DNA of 43,002 bases from Bacillota bacterium (lineage in GTDB: Bacteria > Bacillota > DTU030 > DUMP01), in NCBI GenBank assembly GCA_030153805.1, contig JASKLG010000004.1, forward strand, positions 1 to 43,002. Direction: 5' to 3'. The translations under genes and the position numbers were made by a program. The notes beneath the pieces are model-generated. The model was given only the letters and a program-made list of their open reading frames with translations, had not been told where the DNA came from and did no database searches. This document shows positions 18,399 to 30,119 of this stretch, one piece after another. Within the stretch, counting starts at the first letter, position 1. Every line of letters begins with the position of its first letter.

Positions 18399-19375
18399 GC
18401 TGCTTCCCCGCTTTCTACGTAGAGATCTTCGAATAACTCTTCCGGAGCCGGGAAGGGGCTCTTCCTGGCAAAGTCTACCGCTGCCTCGATGTCTTCCCGT
18501 ACTTGGGCTTCAATTTCGGCCAACTCCCTTTCGGTGAGCCGGTTTGCACCCAGGACCTGCTGCCGGAAATTCTTCAGGGGATCGTCATTTTCCAGGTGTT
18601 CCTGAACTTCCTGGCGCGTCCGGTAAAGCTCCGGGTCACCCACGAAGTGGCCTTTGATCCGGTAGGTTTTCGCCTCAAGGAGGGTGGGGCCGCCGCCCGA
18701 ACGAGCGCGCTCTACGGCCGCTTGAGCGGCTTCATAGACCGCAAAGACATCGTTACCGTTGACGACCACACCCGGGATGCCGTAACCTATGGCCCGGTCG
18801 GCGATATTCTCCACCGAAGTGCTAGTGCGGTAAGGAGTGGTTGAGGCATACTGGTTGTTTTCACAGACAAAGACTACGGGCAATTTCCAGACGGCGGCCA
18901 TGTTTAGTCCTTCATGAAAAGTACCGCGGTTGGAGGCCCCGTCGCCGAAGAAGCAAACTGCTACCTGATCAGTACCCATAAGCCTGGCCGCCAGCGCTGC
19001 TCCTACCGCCAGGTTAAAACCACCGCCGACTACGCCGTTGGCTCCAAGCATGCCGATGGAAAAATCGGCGATGTGCATAGAGCCGCCTTTGCCCCGGCAG
19101 TAACCGGTGCGCTTGCCGAAAATTTCGGCCATCATTCGCTTGAGGTCGGCGCCCTTGGCGATGGTGTGTCCGTGGCCGCGGTGGGTGCTGGTGATGTAAT
19201 CGGTTTTCCTGAGATTGGCCATTACTCCGGTAGCCACTGCTTCCTCGCCGATGTAAAGGTGAACGAATCCGGGGATTTCGCCCGCCAAGAAGAGGTCGTT
19301 GACCCTTTCTTCAAAGGAGCGAATCGTATACATGGTCCGGTAAAAACCTTTAAGCTGTTCTTGCGAAAATTCCAA
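18386..19375 (-). CDS. TPP-dependent 2-oxoacid/acetoin dehydrogenase E1 component, alpha subunit
   Basis: FGDGASNRGTFHEGLNMAAVWKLPVVFVCENN TPP-binding motif; AcoA/PdhA family; TTG start with GGAGGTG SD. Confidence 0.9.
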   Translation of the reverse strand: MEFSQEQLKGFYRTMYTIRSFEERVNDLFLAGEIPGFVHLYIGEEAVATGVMANLRKTDYITSTHRGHGHTIAKGADLKRMMAEIFGKRTGYCRGKGGSMHIADFSIGMLGANGVVGGGFNLAVGAALAARLMGTDQVAVCFFGDGASNRGTFHEGLNMAAVWKLPVVFVCENNQYASTTPYRTSTSVENIADRAIGYGIPGVVVNGNDVFAVYEAAQAAVERARSGGGPTLLEAKTYRIKGHFVGDPELYRTRQEVQEHLENDDPLKNFRQQVLGANRLTERELAEIEAQVREDIEAAVDFARKSPFPAPEELFEDLYVESGEAACGK

Positions 19376-19475
19376 AACCTACCGCACCTCCTTGCAACTG
19401 AAAACGGCCTTTTTCTGCACTTTTTTGGTAAAGGGGAAAGCGGCCGGCCGTTATTCGCACTTAACTATGAGGGCA

Positions 19476-19491
19476 TGCAAGGGTTGTGCCA
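19476..19491 (-). promoter_or_regulatory. Sigma-54 (-24/-12) promoter for the E1 alpha/beta operon
   Basis: Minus strand TGGCACAACCCTTGCA matches TGGCAC-N5-TTGCW, 100 nt upstream of E1 alpha start. Confidence 0.85.
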
Positions 19492-19565
19492 GTAAGTTTG
19501 GAAGGTTTCAGCAGAAAAAACAAGGGGGCTTTTACCCCTTAGCTCTTTTCTAGAGTGTTCCCTAC

Positions 19566-19669
19566 TGCTCAAATTTTGCGCAGTGCAGCAGCCGGGAAAA
19601 TGGAAAAGCTGATCACGGCAGGAATTCATGGCTCTGCTCAAAAATAGGACAGTGCACAAAATTTGAGCA
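19566..19669. promoter_or_regulatory. Two dyad upstream activating sites for the AcoR-like activator
   Basis: TGCTCAAATTTTGCGCA (19566-19582) and TGCACAAAATTTGAGCA (19653-19669) share TGCnCAAAwTTTGnGCA; half-site TGCTCAAA also at 19635. Confidence 0.65.
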
Positions 19670-19687
19670 TAGACAGCTGCCGGCCCC

Positions 19688-21655
19688 TTAACCGGCACGA
19701 ATGTGGTACTTCTTAAGCTTGTTATAGAGTGTGTTCCGACTGATCTTAAGGAGGCGGGCGGCCAGAGATATGTTACCGCCTACCGCCTGAAGGGCCTGCT
19801 CAATAGCTCTTTTTTCCAGTTCTTCGATTGAAAGCGGCTCACTGAAGACAGGTCCTGCCGCCTGCTGATGCTTCAGGAAGCGTAATACTTCTGCCGCGCT
19901 GATCTCTTTTCCGCGCGCCATATTTACAGCCCGCTCAATAACATTCTCCAACTCGCGCACATTCCCTGGCCACGGGTACGAGCGCAGGATTTGCAGTGCA
20001 CCGGGGCTGAATGAGTGTACTTCGTGACCTAGTTTGCGGCTGATCTTCTCAGTAAGCCGTTCCACCAAAAGGTCCAGGTCGCTGCCTCGCTGCCTTAGCG
20101 GGGGTATAGGGATGAAGATGACGTTGAGCCGGTAATAGAGATCGCGCCGGAAATTGCCCTGCTCCACTTCGTAGGCCAAATCCTTATTGGTGGCAGCAAT
20201 GACGCGCACGTCGCAGTCAATATAATGGGTGCCTCCCAGGCGTACTACCCGGTGTTCCTGAAGCACGCGGAGGAGTTTGGCCTGCATATCGAGAGGCATG
20301 TCGCCGATTTCATCGAGAAAGATGGTTCCACCGGAGGCCAGCTCGAACTTCCCAGGCCGGCCGCCGCGCGAGGCTCCGGTGAAGGCGCCTTCCTCGTAAC
20401 CGAAAAGCTCGCTTTCAATAAGCTCGCGCGGCAGGGCGGCACAGTTTAGGGCTACAAACGGCCCCTCACGCCGGTTACTGGCATTGTGGATGGCCTGGGC
20501 GAAAAGCTCCTTGCCGGTGCCGCTTTCGCCCTGCAGCAGCACCGGGGAGGAACTTTGCGCGGCGATCTTGGCCAGCCGCACGCATTCTGCCATTTCCCGG
20601 CTCTCGCCCAGAATATCGGCGAAGGTGAAGTTGGCCGTAGCTCCGACCATCTGGTTGACCATTTTGCGCACGCGCTTAATCTCGCGGAAGGTGTCAACAA
20701 CGCCGGTAAGATTGCCATTTTCGTCGCGTATAGGGACGGCCGTCTTAATAAAATGCTTGAAGCCAGTTCCGGTCTTCACCATGAACTCCCGGTCTACATA
20801 GCCCTGGCCCGTCTCCAGCACGGAAAGCACCACCGGCCTGAAGTCCACGATGTCTCCGATGTACTGCCCGATAACCTTTTTCGGATCGACCCCAAGGATG
20901 CGCCCGCCGGTGGCGTTCATATACGTGATGTGGCCGGTGCGGTCGATGGTGAGGAGGCCATCGGACATGGACTCCACGATGGCTTCTTGATATTTGTGCT
21001 GCAGCTTGATCTCTTCTGCTGCTTGGCGCATGGCCAGCTGACCTTCGATGGCGCGGGCTGCAGCCACAACCATGCCCAAGGTATGAGGGTGAACGGCTTC
21101 GAGGACGCCCGAGACGTTGAGCGCTCCCCAAACTTGCCCGTCTGGCCCCAAAATGGGAGCGGCCGAGCAGGCAAAGGGGTGATGGGCGCGGCAATAGTGT
21201 TGGTATCCGGCTACCTGTACAGGGATTTTCTCTCTGAGTGCCGTGCCGATCGCCGTGTTACCCACGGTATTCTCGCGCCAGACGGCGCCGGGCACGAAGT
21301 TAAGCGCGCTGGCCGAGGCCTTGAGGATGGCCGGATCGCCGCGCACCTCGATCACCACGCCTTCCCTGTCCACCAGGACCACGGCAAAACCCGAGCCCTG
21401 CACAAACTCGTACAGGCTGGTCAGAAAGGGCCGTGCCACCTCGAGCAGGTCGGCATTGGCTGCAAGGCGTGCGGCATACTCCGGCGGCGGGAGGACCTCA
21501 TGGCAGAAACCCCGTTCCGGGTCCACGCCCAATTGCCGGCAGCGTTGCCAGGCCTGAGCCACAAGGAGCGGCACCTCGGAGAGCAGCTCTCCCCGCTCAA
21601 TGAACGTTTCCCACGCTTCCTTCAGGTTGCTCACGGGAGGCTGCACTACAGGCAT
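19688..21655 (-). CDS. Sigma-54-dependent AcoR-like transcriptional activator (GAF-PAS-AAA+-Fis HTH)
   Basis: [18 protein letters not shown] Walker A, GAFTGA sigma-54 loop, PAS domain, C-terminal [20 protein letters not shown] Fis HTH. Confidence 0.92.
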   Translation of the reverse strand: MPVVQPPVSNLKEAWETFIERGELLSEVPLLVAQAWQRCRQLGVDPERGFCHEVLPPPEYAARLAANADLLEVARPFLTSLYEFVQGSGFAVVLVDREGVVIEVRGDPAILKASASALNFVPGAVWRENTVGNTAIGTALREKIPVQVAGYQHYCRAHHPFACSAAPILGPDGQVWGALNVSGVLEAVHPHTLGMVVAAARAIEGQLAMRQAAEEIKLQHKYQEAIVESMSDGLLTIDRTGHITYMNATGGRILGVDPKKVIGQYIGDIVDFRPVVLSVLETGQGYVDREFMVKTGTGFKHFIKTAVPIRDENGNLTGVVDTFREIKRVRKMVNQMVGATANFTFADILGESREMAECVRLAKIAAQSSSPVLLQGESGTGKELFAQAIHNASNRREGPFVALNCAALPRELIESELFGYEEGAFTGASRGGRPGKFELASGGTIFLDEIGDMPLDMQAKLLRVLQEHRVVRLGGTHYIDCDVRVIAATNKDLAYEVEQGNFRRDLYYRLNVIFIPIPPLRQRGSDLDLLVERLTEKISRKLGHEVHSFSPGALQILRSYPWPGNVRELENVIERAVNMARGKEISAAEVLRFLKHQQAAGPVFSEPLSIEELEKRAIEQALQAVGGNISLAARLLKISRNTLYNKLKKYHIRAG

Positions 21656-22113
21656 TACCTTCCTATCCCCCCTATGTTCAAGGTTTGCTAAGATTAGCGT
21701 TTTCTCAGTTTATTTCTTTAGATTCGTTCTACTCTAGGAAGAATCCTCCCTGACTCCGTAGTAACTTTTCCAGGATGGCTCTCTTGGCGTGTGGCGAAGC
21801 CGGAGCAAAAAGTTCGGCGGCCGAGAATGATTTTCTGACTACATGTAGAATAAATTCAAGAGCAGCTAAGTGAGCGTTGAACTTTAAAAGTGTATCAATT
21901 GTACCTGGTGAATATTACCTAATGTGGGTAAATACCGAAAATGAGAACGCACCTATAAGGGCTCCGGCGAGCGGCGACGTGCGCTTTTAGGCGGACGGCT
22001 TCTGGAAGCGGCGCGGCTTATACCAACTGCACTGCATTGCCCAGAGGCACTCCTACATCATTATGGCTGGCGTAGGAGGAGCCGGCGGGGCTTTAGAGAC
22101 GGGGGGAGGCTTC

Positions 22114-23142
22114 TTGAGCGTAACCATCAAAGACATTGCCCGGCTGGCGGGCGTATCCCACACTACTGTGGCACGCGCCCTTAACGGGCAACCGGGGGTG
22201 AGCGAAGAGACTCGTGCGCGCATCGTGGAACTGGCCCAGCGGCTGCGCTACCAGTCCAACGCCCTGGCGCGGGGGCTGGTGACCCGCCGCAGCCAAAGCA
22301 TAGGCCTCTTAGTGCCTGATATGGCCAACCCGTTTTACGTGCAGGTGGCTAAGGGCATCGAGCAGGTGGCGGTTGAGGCCCACTACAGCTTAGTTATCTG
22401 CGACTCCGATCACGACCAGCAAAAGGAAATCAAGTACGTCCGTTTCCTCCGGGAAAAGCAGGTAGACGGCATGCTGGTGGTCCCGCTCCAGAAAGAAAAA
22501 CAGCATTTTGTAGAGCTCTGCCTGGATGGTTTTCCTTTCGTCTTTATTGACCGCTATTTTCCCGACCTTCCCGTCCCCGGCGTCGTGAGCGACAATTATG
22601 GCGGGGCCAAGAAGGCCGTAGAGCATCTCCTCCAGCTTGGTTACCGCAGGATTGCTTTTCTGGTAGGAACAAGAGGAGGGTATGCGGCAGCGGAACGCCT
22701 CCGCGCCTACTGTGACGCTCTTAAAGGGGCCGGTTTTCCGGTGCGTGAAGATTACGTGCTGGAGACGCGGGGCGGTTATGCCGACGGCTACCGCCGGGCG
22801 CAGGACCTACTGCACCTGTCCCCGCTTCCCGAGGCCGTTCTGGCCGCCAATGATATGGTAGCCCTGGGGGTCATGCGCTACTTTGCCGAGCGGGGAGTGC
22901 GCATCCCTGAGGAAATGGCGCTGGTCGGCTTTGACGATATTGATTTTGCCGGCATGTTACCTGTACCTCTTACCACCGTGCGCCAGCACCCCCGGGAAAT
23001 CGGCCGCAAGGCGGCAGAGCTTCTTCTTGATCTCGTTGAGGGCCGGCGTGAACGTCAAACTTCGGGACAGGCAATCGTATTCCCAACGGAATTGGTGGTG
23101 CGAAATTCGTGCGGCGTGCGCCGCGACGCACCGCAAAGATAA
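22114..23142 (+). CDS. LacI-family transcriptional regulator
   Basis: SVTIKDIARLAGVSHTTVARALNGQPGVSEETRARI HTH plus periplasmic-binding-like domain; GGGGGAGG SD before TTG 22114. Confidence 0.9.
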   Translation: MSVTIKDIARLAGVSHTTVARALNGQPGVSEETRARIVELAQRLRYQSNALARGLVTRRSQSIGLLVPDMANPFYVQVAKGIEQVAVEAHYSLVICDSDHDQQKEIKYVRFLREKQVDGMLVVPLQKEKQHFVELCLDGFPFVFIDRYFPDLPVPGVVSDNYGGAKKAVEHLLQLGYRRIAFLVGTRGGYAAAERLRAYCDALKGAGFPVREDYVLETRGGYADGYRRAQDLLHLSPLPEAVLAANDMVALGVMRYFAERGVRIPEEMALVGFDDIDFAGMLPVPLTTVRQHPREIGRKAAELLLDLVEGRRERQTSGQAIVFPTELVVRNSCGVRRDAPQR

Positions 23143-23146
23143 ATAA

Positions 23147-23171
23147 AAGGACCCGCCGTACGCGGGTCCTT
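23147..23171. terminator. Terminator hairpin between converging lacI-type and sleB-type genes
   Basis: AAGGACCCGC-CGTAC-GCGGGTCCTT. Confidence 0.65.
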
Positions 23172-23175
23172 GAAC

Positions 23176-23847
23176 TTATTTAGCGAAAACGTGGTTGCCG
23201 ATTTGTGTTACAACCGGCCGGGTATAAATCCACGGCGACCAGGCCGTAGCCGGATTGTAGAAGTAGAGGGCACCGCCTGTGGGGTCTACACCAGATAAGG
23301 CATCCAGAGCCGCCCGTATGCTTTCCTCGTCCGGTGCTTGGTAAAAAGTCCCGTTCATGATTGGCTCAAAGGCATCTGCTTCGTAAAGGACACCTTCTAA
23401 GGTGTTCGGGAAACGCGGATCGCGAAGGCGATTGAGAATCACGGCTCCTACAGCCACTTTACCTTCGTAGGGTTCTCCCTGTGCCTCGGCATGGATCATT
23501 TGGGCCAAGAGCTGTACTTCGCGGCTTGAGGCACGCGGCGTACCGCGGGAAGCCAGAGTCTGGGTAGCTTGATACGATTGGGAACTCCTGTAGGGAATGG
23601 TGAGCACGTCGCCCGGATAAATCCAATCCGTCCAGATGTTGTTGGCCCGGCGTAGCTCCTCCACAGTTACGCCGTATCTCTGACTGATAAACCACAGCGT
23701 GTCGCCCGGCTGCACGATGTACGCCTGAGCTGCGGCAGAAGCAGGCGCAACGAAAACTAGAAACGCAGCTAGGCCGGCGACAATACCTTTCCTTTCCAGC
23801 ATCAAGTTGAACTTCTCCGACATGAACCGTGTTACTTTTTGCAGCAT
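23176..23847 (-). CDS. LysM-domain cell wall hydrolase, SleB family
   Basis: Signal peptide, LysM (YIVQPGDTLWFISQRYGVTVEELRRANNI), C-terminal SleB hydrolase_2 domain (LLAQMIHAEAQGEPYEGKVAVGAVILNRL). Confidence 0.92.
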   Translation of the reverse strand: MLQKVTRFMSEKFNLMLERKGIVAGLAAFLVFVAPASAAAQAYIVQPGDTLWFISQRYGVTVEELRRANNIWTDWIYPGDVLTIPYRSSQSYQATQTLASRGTPRASSREVQLLAQMIHAEAQGEPYEGKVAVGAVILNRLRDPRFPNTLEGVLYEADAFEPIMNGTFYQAPDEESIRAALDALSGVDPTGGALYFYNPATAWSPWIYTRPVVTQIGNHVFAK

Positions 23848-23869
23848 GTGTATCGCTCCTTTCCTTCAC

Positions 23870-23984
23870 TCGCTTCCGGGGTTAGTTCCGGGTTAGGACC
23901 GAAGGATGTCCCTCTCCTTAAGGAGATTCACCCGCCGCAAGAGCGGCACTTCCCCCGTACCTCCCCAAAGGGAGGATTCAGCAA
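23870..23984 (-). promoter_or_regulatory. Cyclic di-AMP (ydaO/yuaA) riboswitch aptamer
   Basis: Minus strand TTGCTGAATCC..GGTACGGGGGAAGTGCC..GGCGGGTGAATCTCC..GGAGAGGGACATCCTTCGGTCCTAACCCGGAACTAACCCCGGAAGCGA carries the conserved GAAUCC / ACGGGGGAA / GGGUGAAUCU / AGGGA / ACCCG / CUAACCCCGGAAGC blocks and a P1 pairing TTGCT/AGCGA. Confidence 0.9.
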
Positions 23985-23986
23985 AG

Positions 23987-24016
23987 ACAACCCGACGCTG
24001 CCCGTCAAGTTGTCCA
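23987..24016 (-). other. Stem-loop directly 5' of the c-di-AMP aptamer
   Basis: GACAAC-TT-GACG-ggcag-CGTC-gg-GTTGTC. Confidence 0.5.
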
Positions 24017-24027
24017 AGGCTGTAACA

Positions 24028-24056
24028 ATGATAACAGATGAGGCCTGCCTTGTCAG
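24028..24056 (-). promoter_or_regulatory. Sigma-A-type promoter for the c-di-AMP riboswitch/sleB transcript
   Basis: Minus strand CTGACA-N17-TATCAT. Confidence 0.55.
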
Positions 24057-24187
24057 GGGCGAGGAAGCGAGAAGAGCCTGCCCGGTTAGCGGTAGTTGGG
24101 CGTGAGGTACAAGCAGCGGCCTGCGGCGCAACGAAGGATGTGCTTCCGGCAGATAAAAGGGCCCTGGGAGTAAACTCCTAAAAAATA

Positions 24188-24206
24188 AGGCCCTCTACCA
24201 GGGCCT
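24188..24206 (-). terminator. Terminator downstream of the 24205-24408 ORF
   Basis: Minus strand AGGCCCT-GGTAG-AGGGCCT-TATTTTTT. Confidence 0.65.
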
Positions 24207-24408
24207 AAAGGCTGAGGATCATTTGTACAGTTTCCCCGTCGTAGCCCACCATGACCTCCCGTACCAGATCCGGTTGGACTACTTGACTGAGTTTACTTCT
24301 GGAGAGTTGGAGGAGATCAGTAGCGGAGATGTCTTCCAAAAGCTGCCGCTCATGCTCTTCTACCGAGAGGGTCACCGAAATTAAACCCTTAACTGCGGTA
24401 AGCTCCAT
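24205..24408 (-). CDS. Small hypothetical protein (67 aa)
   Basis: MELTAVKGLISVTLSVEEHERQLLEDISATDLLQLSRSKLSQVVQPDLVREVMVGYDGETVQMILSL; followed by its own terminator. Confidence 0.5.
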   Translation of the reverse strand: MELTAVKGLISVTLSVEEHERQLLEDISATDLLQLSRSKLSQVVQPDLVREVMVGYDGETVQMILSL

Positions 24409-24436
24409 GCCAACTTAACCCCCCAACCCAAGCGTT

Positions 24437-24667
24437 TTATTTTTTAGCTTCCGCTTCGCTCACCCCTCGAGTTTCATCGCCGGCCCCGGACATGTCGGCC
24501 TGCAGCTGGGCGATGAGTTCATCCAGCCTCAGAGAAAGCTCGTAAACAACCGGTGTGCGCAGTTGGGACGGATTGGAACTGACCAGGCGGTAGAGCTTTT
24601 CCCGGAGGGCTTCGATCTCTTGATCGAGCTCGCGCAGCCGCCGGGGCTTCTCACTCACAACCTTCAC
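24437..24667 (-). CDS. Spo0E-like aspartyl-phosphate phosphatase family small protein
   Basis: LREKLYRLVSSNPSQLRTPVVYELSLRLDELIAQLQ resembles the Spo0E helix hairpin with S-x-x-L-D motif; GTG start chosen after GGAAAGGGG. Confidence 0.6.
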   Translation of the reverse strand: MKVVSEKPRRLRELDQEIEALREKLYRLVSSNPSQLRTPVVYELSLRLDELIAQLQADMSGAGDETRGVSEAEAKK

Positions 24668-24774
24668 TCCGCTCGCCCCTTTCCTGCGATCTATGTCAAT
24701 ATTATACAATTATGGTAAGAAGAATCCAAGAGCCGGCATATAAAAACTTACTTAGAGGTTTGCTGGGACTAAAC

Positions 24775-24803
24775 TTGCACCTCTTTATTGCCCCCGATAT
24801 AAT
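24775..24803 (+). promoter_or_regulatory. Sigma-A promoter of mfd
   Basis: TTGCAC-N17-TATAAT. Confidence 0.75.
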
Positions 24804-24820
24804 AAAGTAGGCGGAAAGGG

Positions 24821-24852
24821 CGAGGCGCCGGAGTTTGCGCCTCGTTGCTTTT
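24821..24852 (+). terminator. Terminator/attenuator-like hairpin in the mfd 5' leader
   Basis: CGAGGCGC-N8-GCGCCTCG followed by TTGCTTTT, between the promoter and ATG 24880. Confidence 0.5.
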
Positions 24853-24879
24853 ACTTGACTCCCGATAGGGGGGAAAAGG

Positions 24880-28383
<3,504 letters not shown>

Positions 28384-28439
28384 AGCCTTGGCGATGCCGA
28401 GTCGTGGTGGCCAACGAAAAAATTAAGGGGGCAAATTTG

Positions 28440-29363
28440 TTGAAAAAAAGGGTGTTCCTGGCGGCGCTGGCTACGGTGCTGATTTTGGTTTCCGGGTGCG
28501 GCGGCGACCGGGTAGTAGGTACGGTCGGCGGCAAAGAGTTACGCGAAACGGATGTAGACAGGCGGGTGGCCATAGGCTCTCTCCTTATGCCTGAGCTGGA
28601 CGTGAGCCAAGTGCCGCGTGCCGGCGTGGTAGACCAGCTCTTGGAGGAAGAAATGCTGCTTACGGAAGCTGAAAATCAGGGGATCACGATTGAACCGGAA
28701 AAAGTAAAGGCGGCTTGGGAGGAACTTTACGCCGGCCTTATGGCCCAGTACGGAGATGCCGAGAAACTGGAGGCGGCGCTCAAAAAAGCCGGGATAACAG
28801 AGAGCGATCTGAAGAAAGTACTGGCAGACAACCTCAAGCTGGCGGAGCTTTACCAGAAGGTGACGGCCGACGTCAAGGTAAGTGCGGATGAGGCCGAGCA
28901 ATACTACCGGGAAAACTTGGCAGAGTTTGAGGTACCGGAACAGGTCAAGGCCAGCCACATCTTGGTGGCAGAAGAGAAATTGGCTGAGGAAATCCGCAGT
29001 CGGCTCCTCAAAGGTGAGGATTTCGCTGAGCTCGCCAGGGAATACTCCATAGACCCCGGTTCTAAGGAAACCGGCGGCGAGCTGGGATACTTTTCGCGTG
29101 GCCAGATGGTGCCTGAGTTTGACCAGGCGGCCTTTGATACTCCGGTCGGCGAGCTCAGCCCGGTAGTGAAGTCTAGTTTTGGTTTTCACATCATTAAGGT
29201 TGAGGATAAAAAACCTGCCCGCACTTTAAGTTTTGCCGAGGTAGAGGAGGTACTGACGAAACACCTGGAGGACCAAAGAAAGGCCGACAAATTCGCAGCC
29301 TTTATGGCCGATCTCAAGGAAAAGCTCAAGCCTCAAAACAAACTGCAGCCGTCGGCTTCCTGA
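28440..29363 (+). CDS. PrsA/SurA-like peptidylprolyl isomerase lipoprotein
   Basis: Lipobox LVSGCGG; parvulin domain VKASHILVAEEKLAEEIRSRLLKGEDFAELAREYSIDPGSKETGGELGYFSRGQMVPEF; SD GGGGG before TTG 28440. Confidence 0.88.
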   Translation: MKKRVFLAALATVLILVSGCGGDRVVGTVGGKELRETDVDRRVAIGSLLMPELDVSQVPRAGVVDQLLEEEMLLTEAENQGITIEPEKVKAAWEELYAGLMAQYGDAEKLEAALKKAGITESDLKKVLADNLKLAELYQKVTADVKVSADEAEQYYRENLAEFEVPEQVKASHILVAEEKLAEEIRSRLLKGEDFAELAREYSIDPGSKETGGELGYFSRGQMVPEFDQAAFDTPVGELSPVVKSSFGFHIIKVEDKKPARTLSFAEVEEVLTKHLEDQRKADKFAAFMADLKEKLKPQNKLQPSAS

Positions 29364-29398
29364 ACGCGGCACTTTTCCCCACTCCTCATGGCAAAAAT

Positions 29399-29428
29399 GA
29401 ATAAAAGTGTCAAAATCACTATATACTA
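29399..29428 (+). promoter_or_regulatory. Sigma-G-type promoter of spoVT
   Basis: GAATA-N18-TATACTA resembles GnATR-N17-18-CATnnTA; spoVT is sigma-G dependent in Bacillus. Confidence 0.6.
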
Positions 29429-29474
29429 TCTGTGTAGAGATTCCCGGATGAAGCGGGGAAAAGGAGGGGTGGGA

Positions 29475-30032
29475 ATGAAGGCGACGGGCATCGTTCGACG
29501 CATCGACGACCTGGGACGTGTGGTTATACCCAAGGAGATTCGCAGAACCTTACGCATTCGGGAGGGAGACCCTCTAGAAATATTTGTAGACCGGGAAGGG
29601 GAGGTTATCCTTAAGAAATACTCCCCCATCGGCGAACTCAGCGATTTTGCTCAGGAATACGCAGATTCCCTCGCTGAAGCCGTAGGACACATCGCCTGCA
29701 TTGCCGATCGCGACACCATCATCGCCGTGGCCGGAGCCCCTAAGAAGGAGTTCCTTAACAAGCCGATTAGCCCCGCAGTGGAGAAGGTTATGGAGGAACG
29801 CCGGACGGTTCTCATCAACAATCCAAAAGAGAACAAGTACTGTAAGGATTGCGTGACTGAGGACGACGACTGCCGCTTCAGTGCCGAAGTTATCGCCCCC
29901 ATTATCGCCGAAGGGGATCCTATCGGGGCCGTAATACTCTGCTCCAAGAACCCCGATGTAAAAATGGGGGAGTTGGAGGTGAAGCTCGCCGAAACGGCTG
30001 CCGGCTTCCTGGCCAAGCAAATGGAACAATAA
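29475..30032 (+). CDS. spoVT: Stage V sporulation protein T
   Basis: MKATGIVRRIDDLGRVVIPKEIRRTLRIREGDPLEIFVD AbrB domain plus C-terminal GAF-like domain; follows mfd/prsA. Confidence 0.95.
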   Translation: MKATGIVRRIDDLGRVVIPKEIRRTLRIREGDPLEIFVDREGEVILKKYSPIGELSDFAQEYADSLAEAVGHIACIADRDTIIAVAGAPKKEFLNKPISPAVEKVMEERRTVLINNPKENKYCKDCVTEDDDCRFSAEVIAPIIAEGDPIGAVILCSKNPDVKMGELEVKLAETAAGFLAKQMEQ

Positions 30033-30049
30033 AGCGACGGGGTAAAGGT

Positions 30050-30079
30050 GGGACCGGGTTTAACGCCGGTCCCCTTTTT
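30050..30079 (+). terminator. Terminator after spoVT
   Basis: GGGACCGG-N8-CCGGTCCC-CTTTTT. Confidence 0.8.
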
Positions 30080-30119
30080 GGTATAATGAGGAAGTGGCCC
30101 GGGAAGGGAGAGGTGGGCA

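Noticed and set aside
20486-21691. 401-aa plus-strand ORF antisense to the sigma-54 activator
   Set aside because: Product is not domain-like; the opposite strand encodes a clear AAA+ activator. Mirror ORF from high-GC codon bias.
21890-21945. Repeated TACC/GGTA words (GGTGAATATTACC, GGTAAATACC) between the activator and lacI-type gene
   Set aside because: Short and imperfect; in an AT-rich promoter region this is not distinguishable from chance without comparative data.
23839-24105. 88-aa ORF (plus) and 23928-24131 ORF (minus) in the sleB upstream region
   Set aside because: Sequence is the c-di-AMP riboswitch and its promoter; ORFs are incidental.
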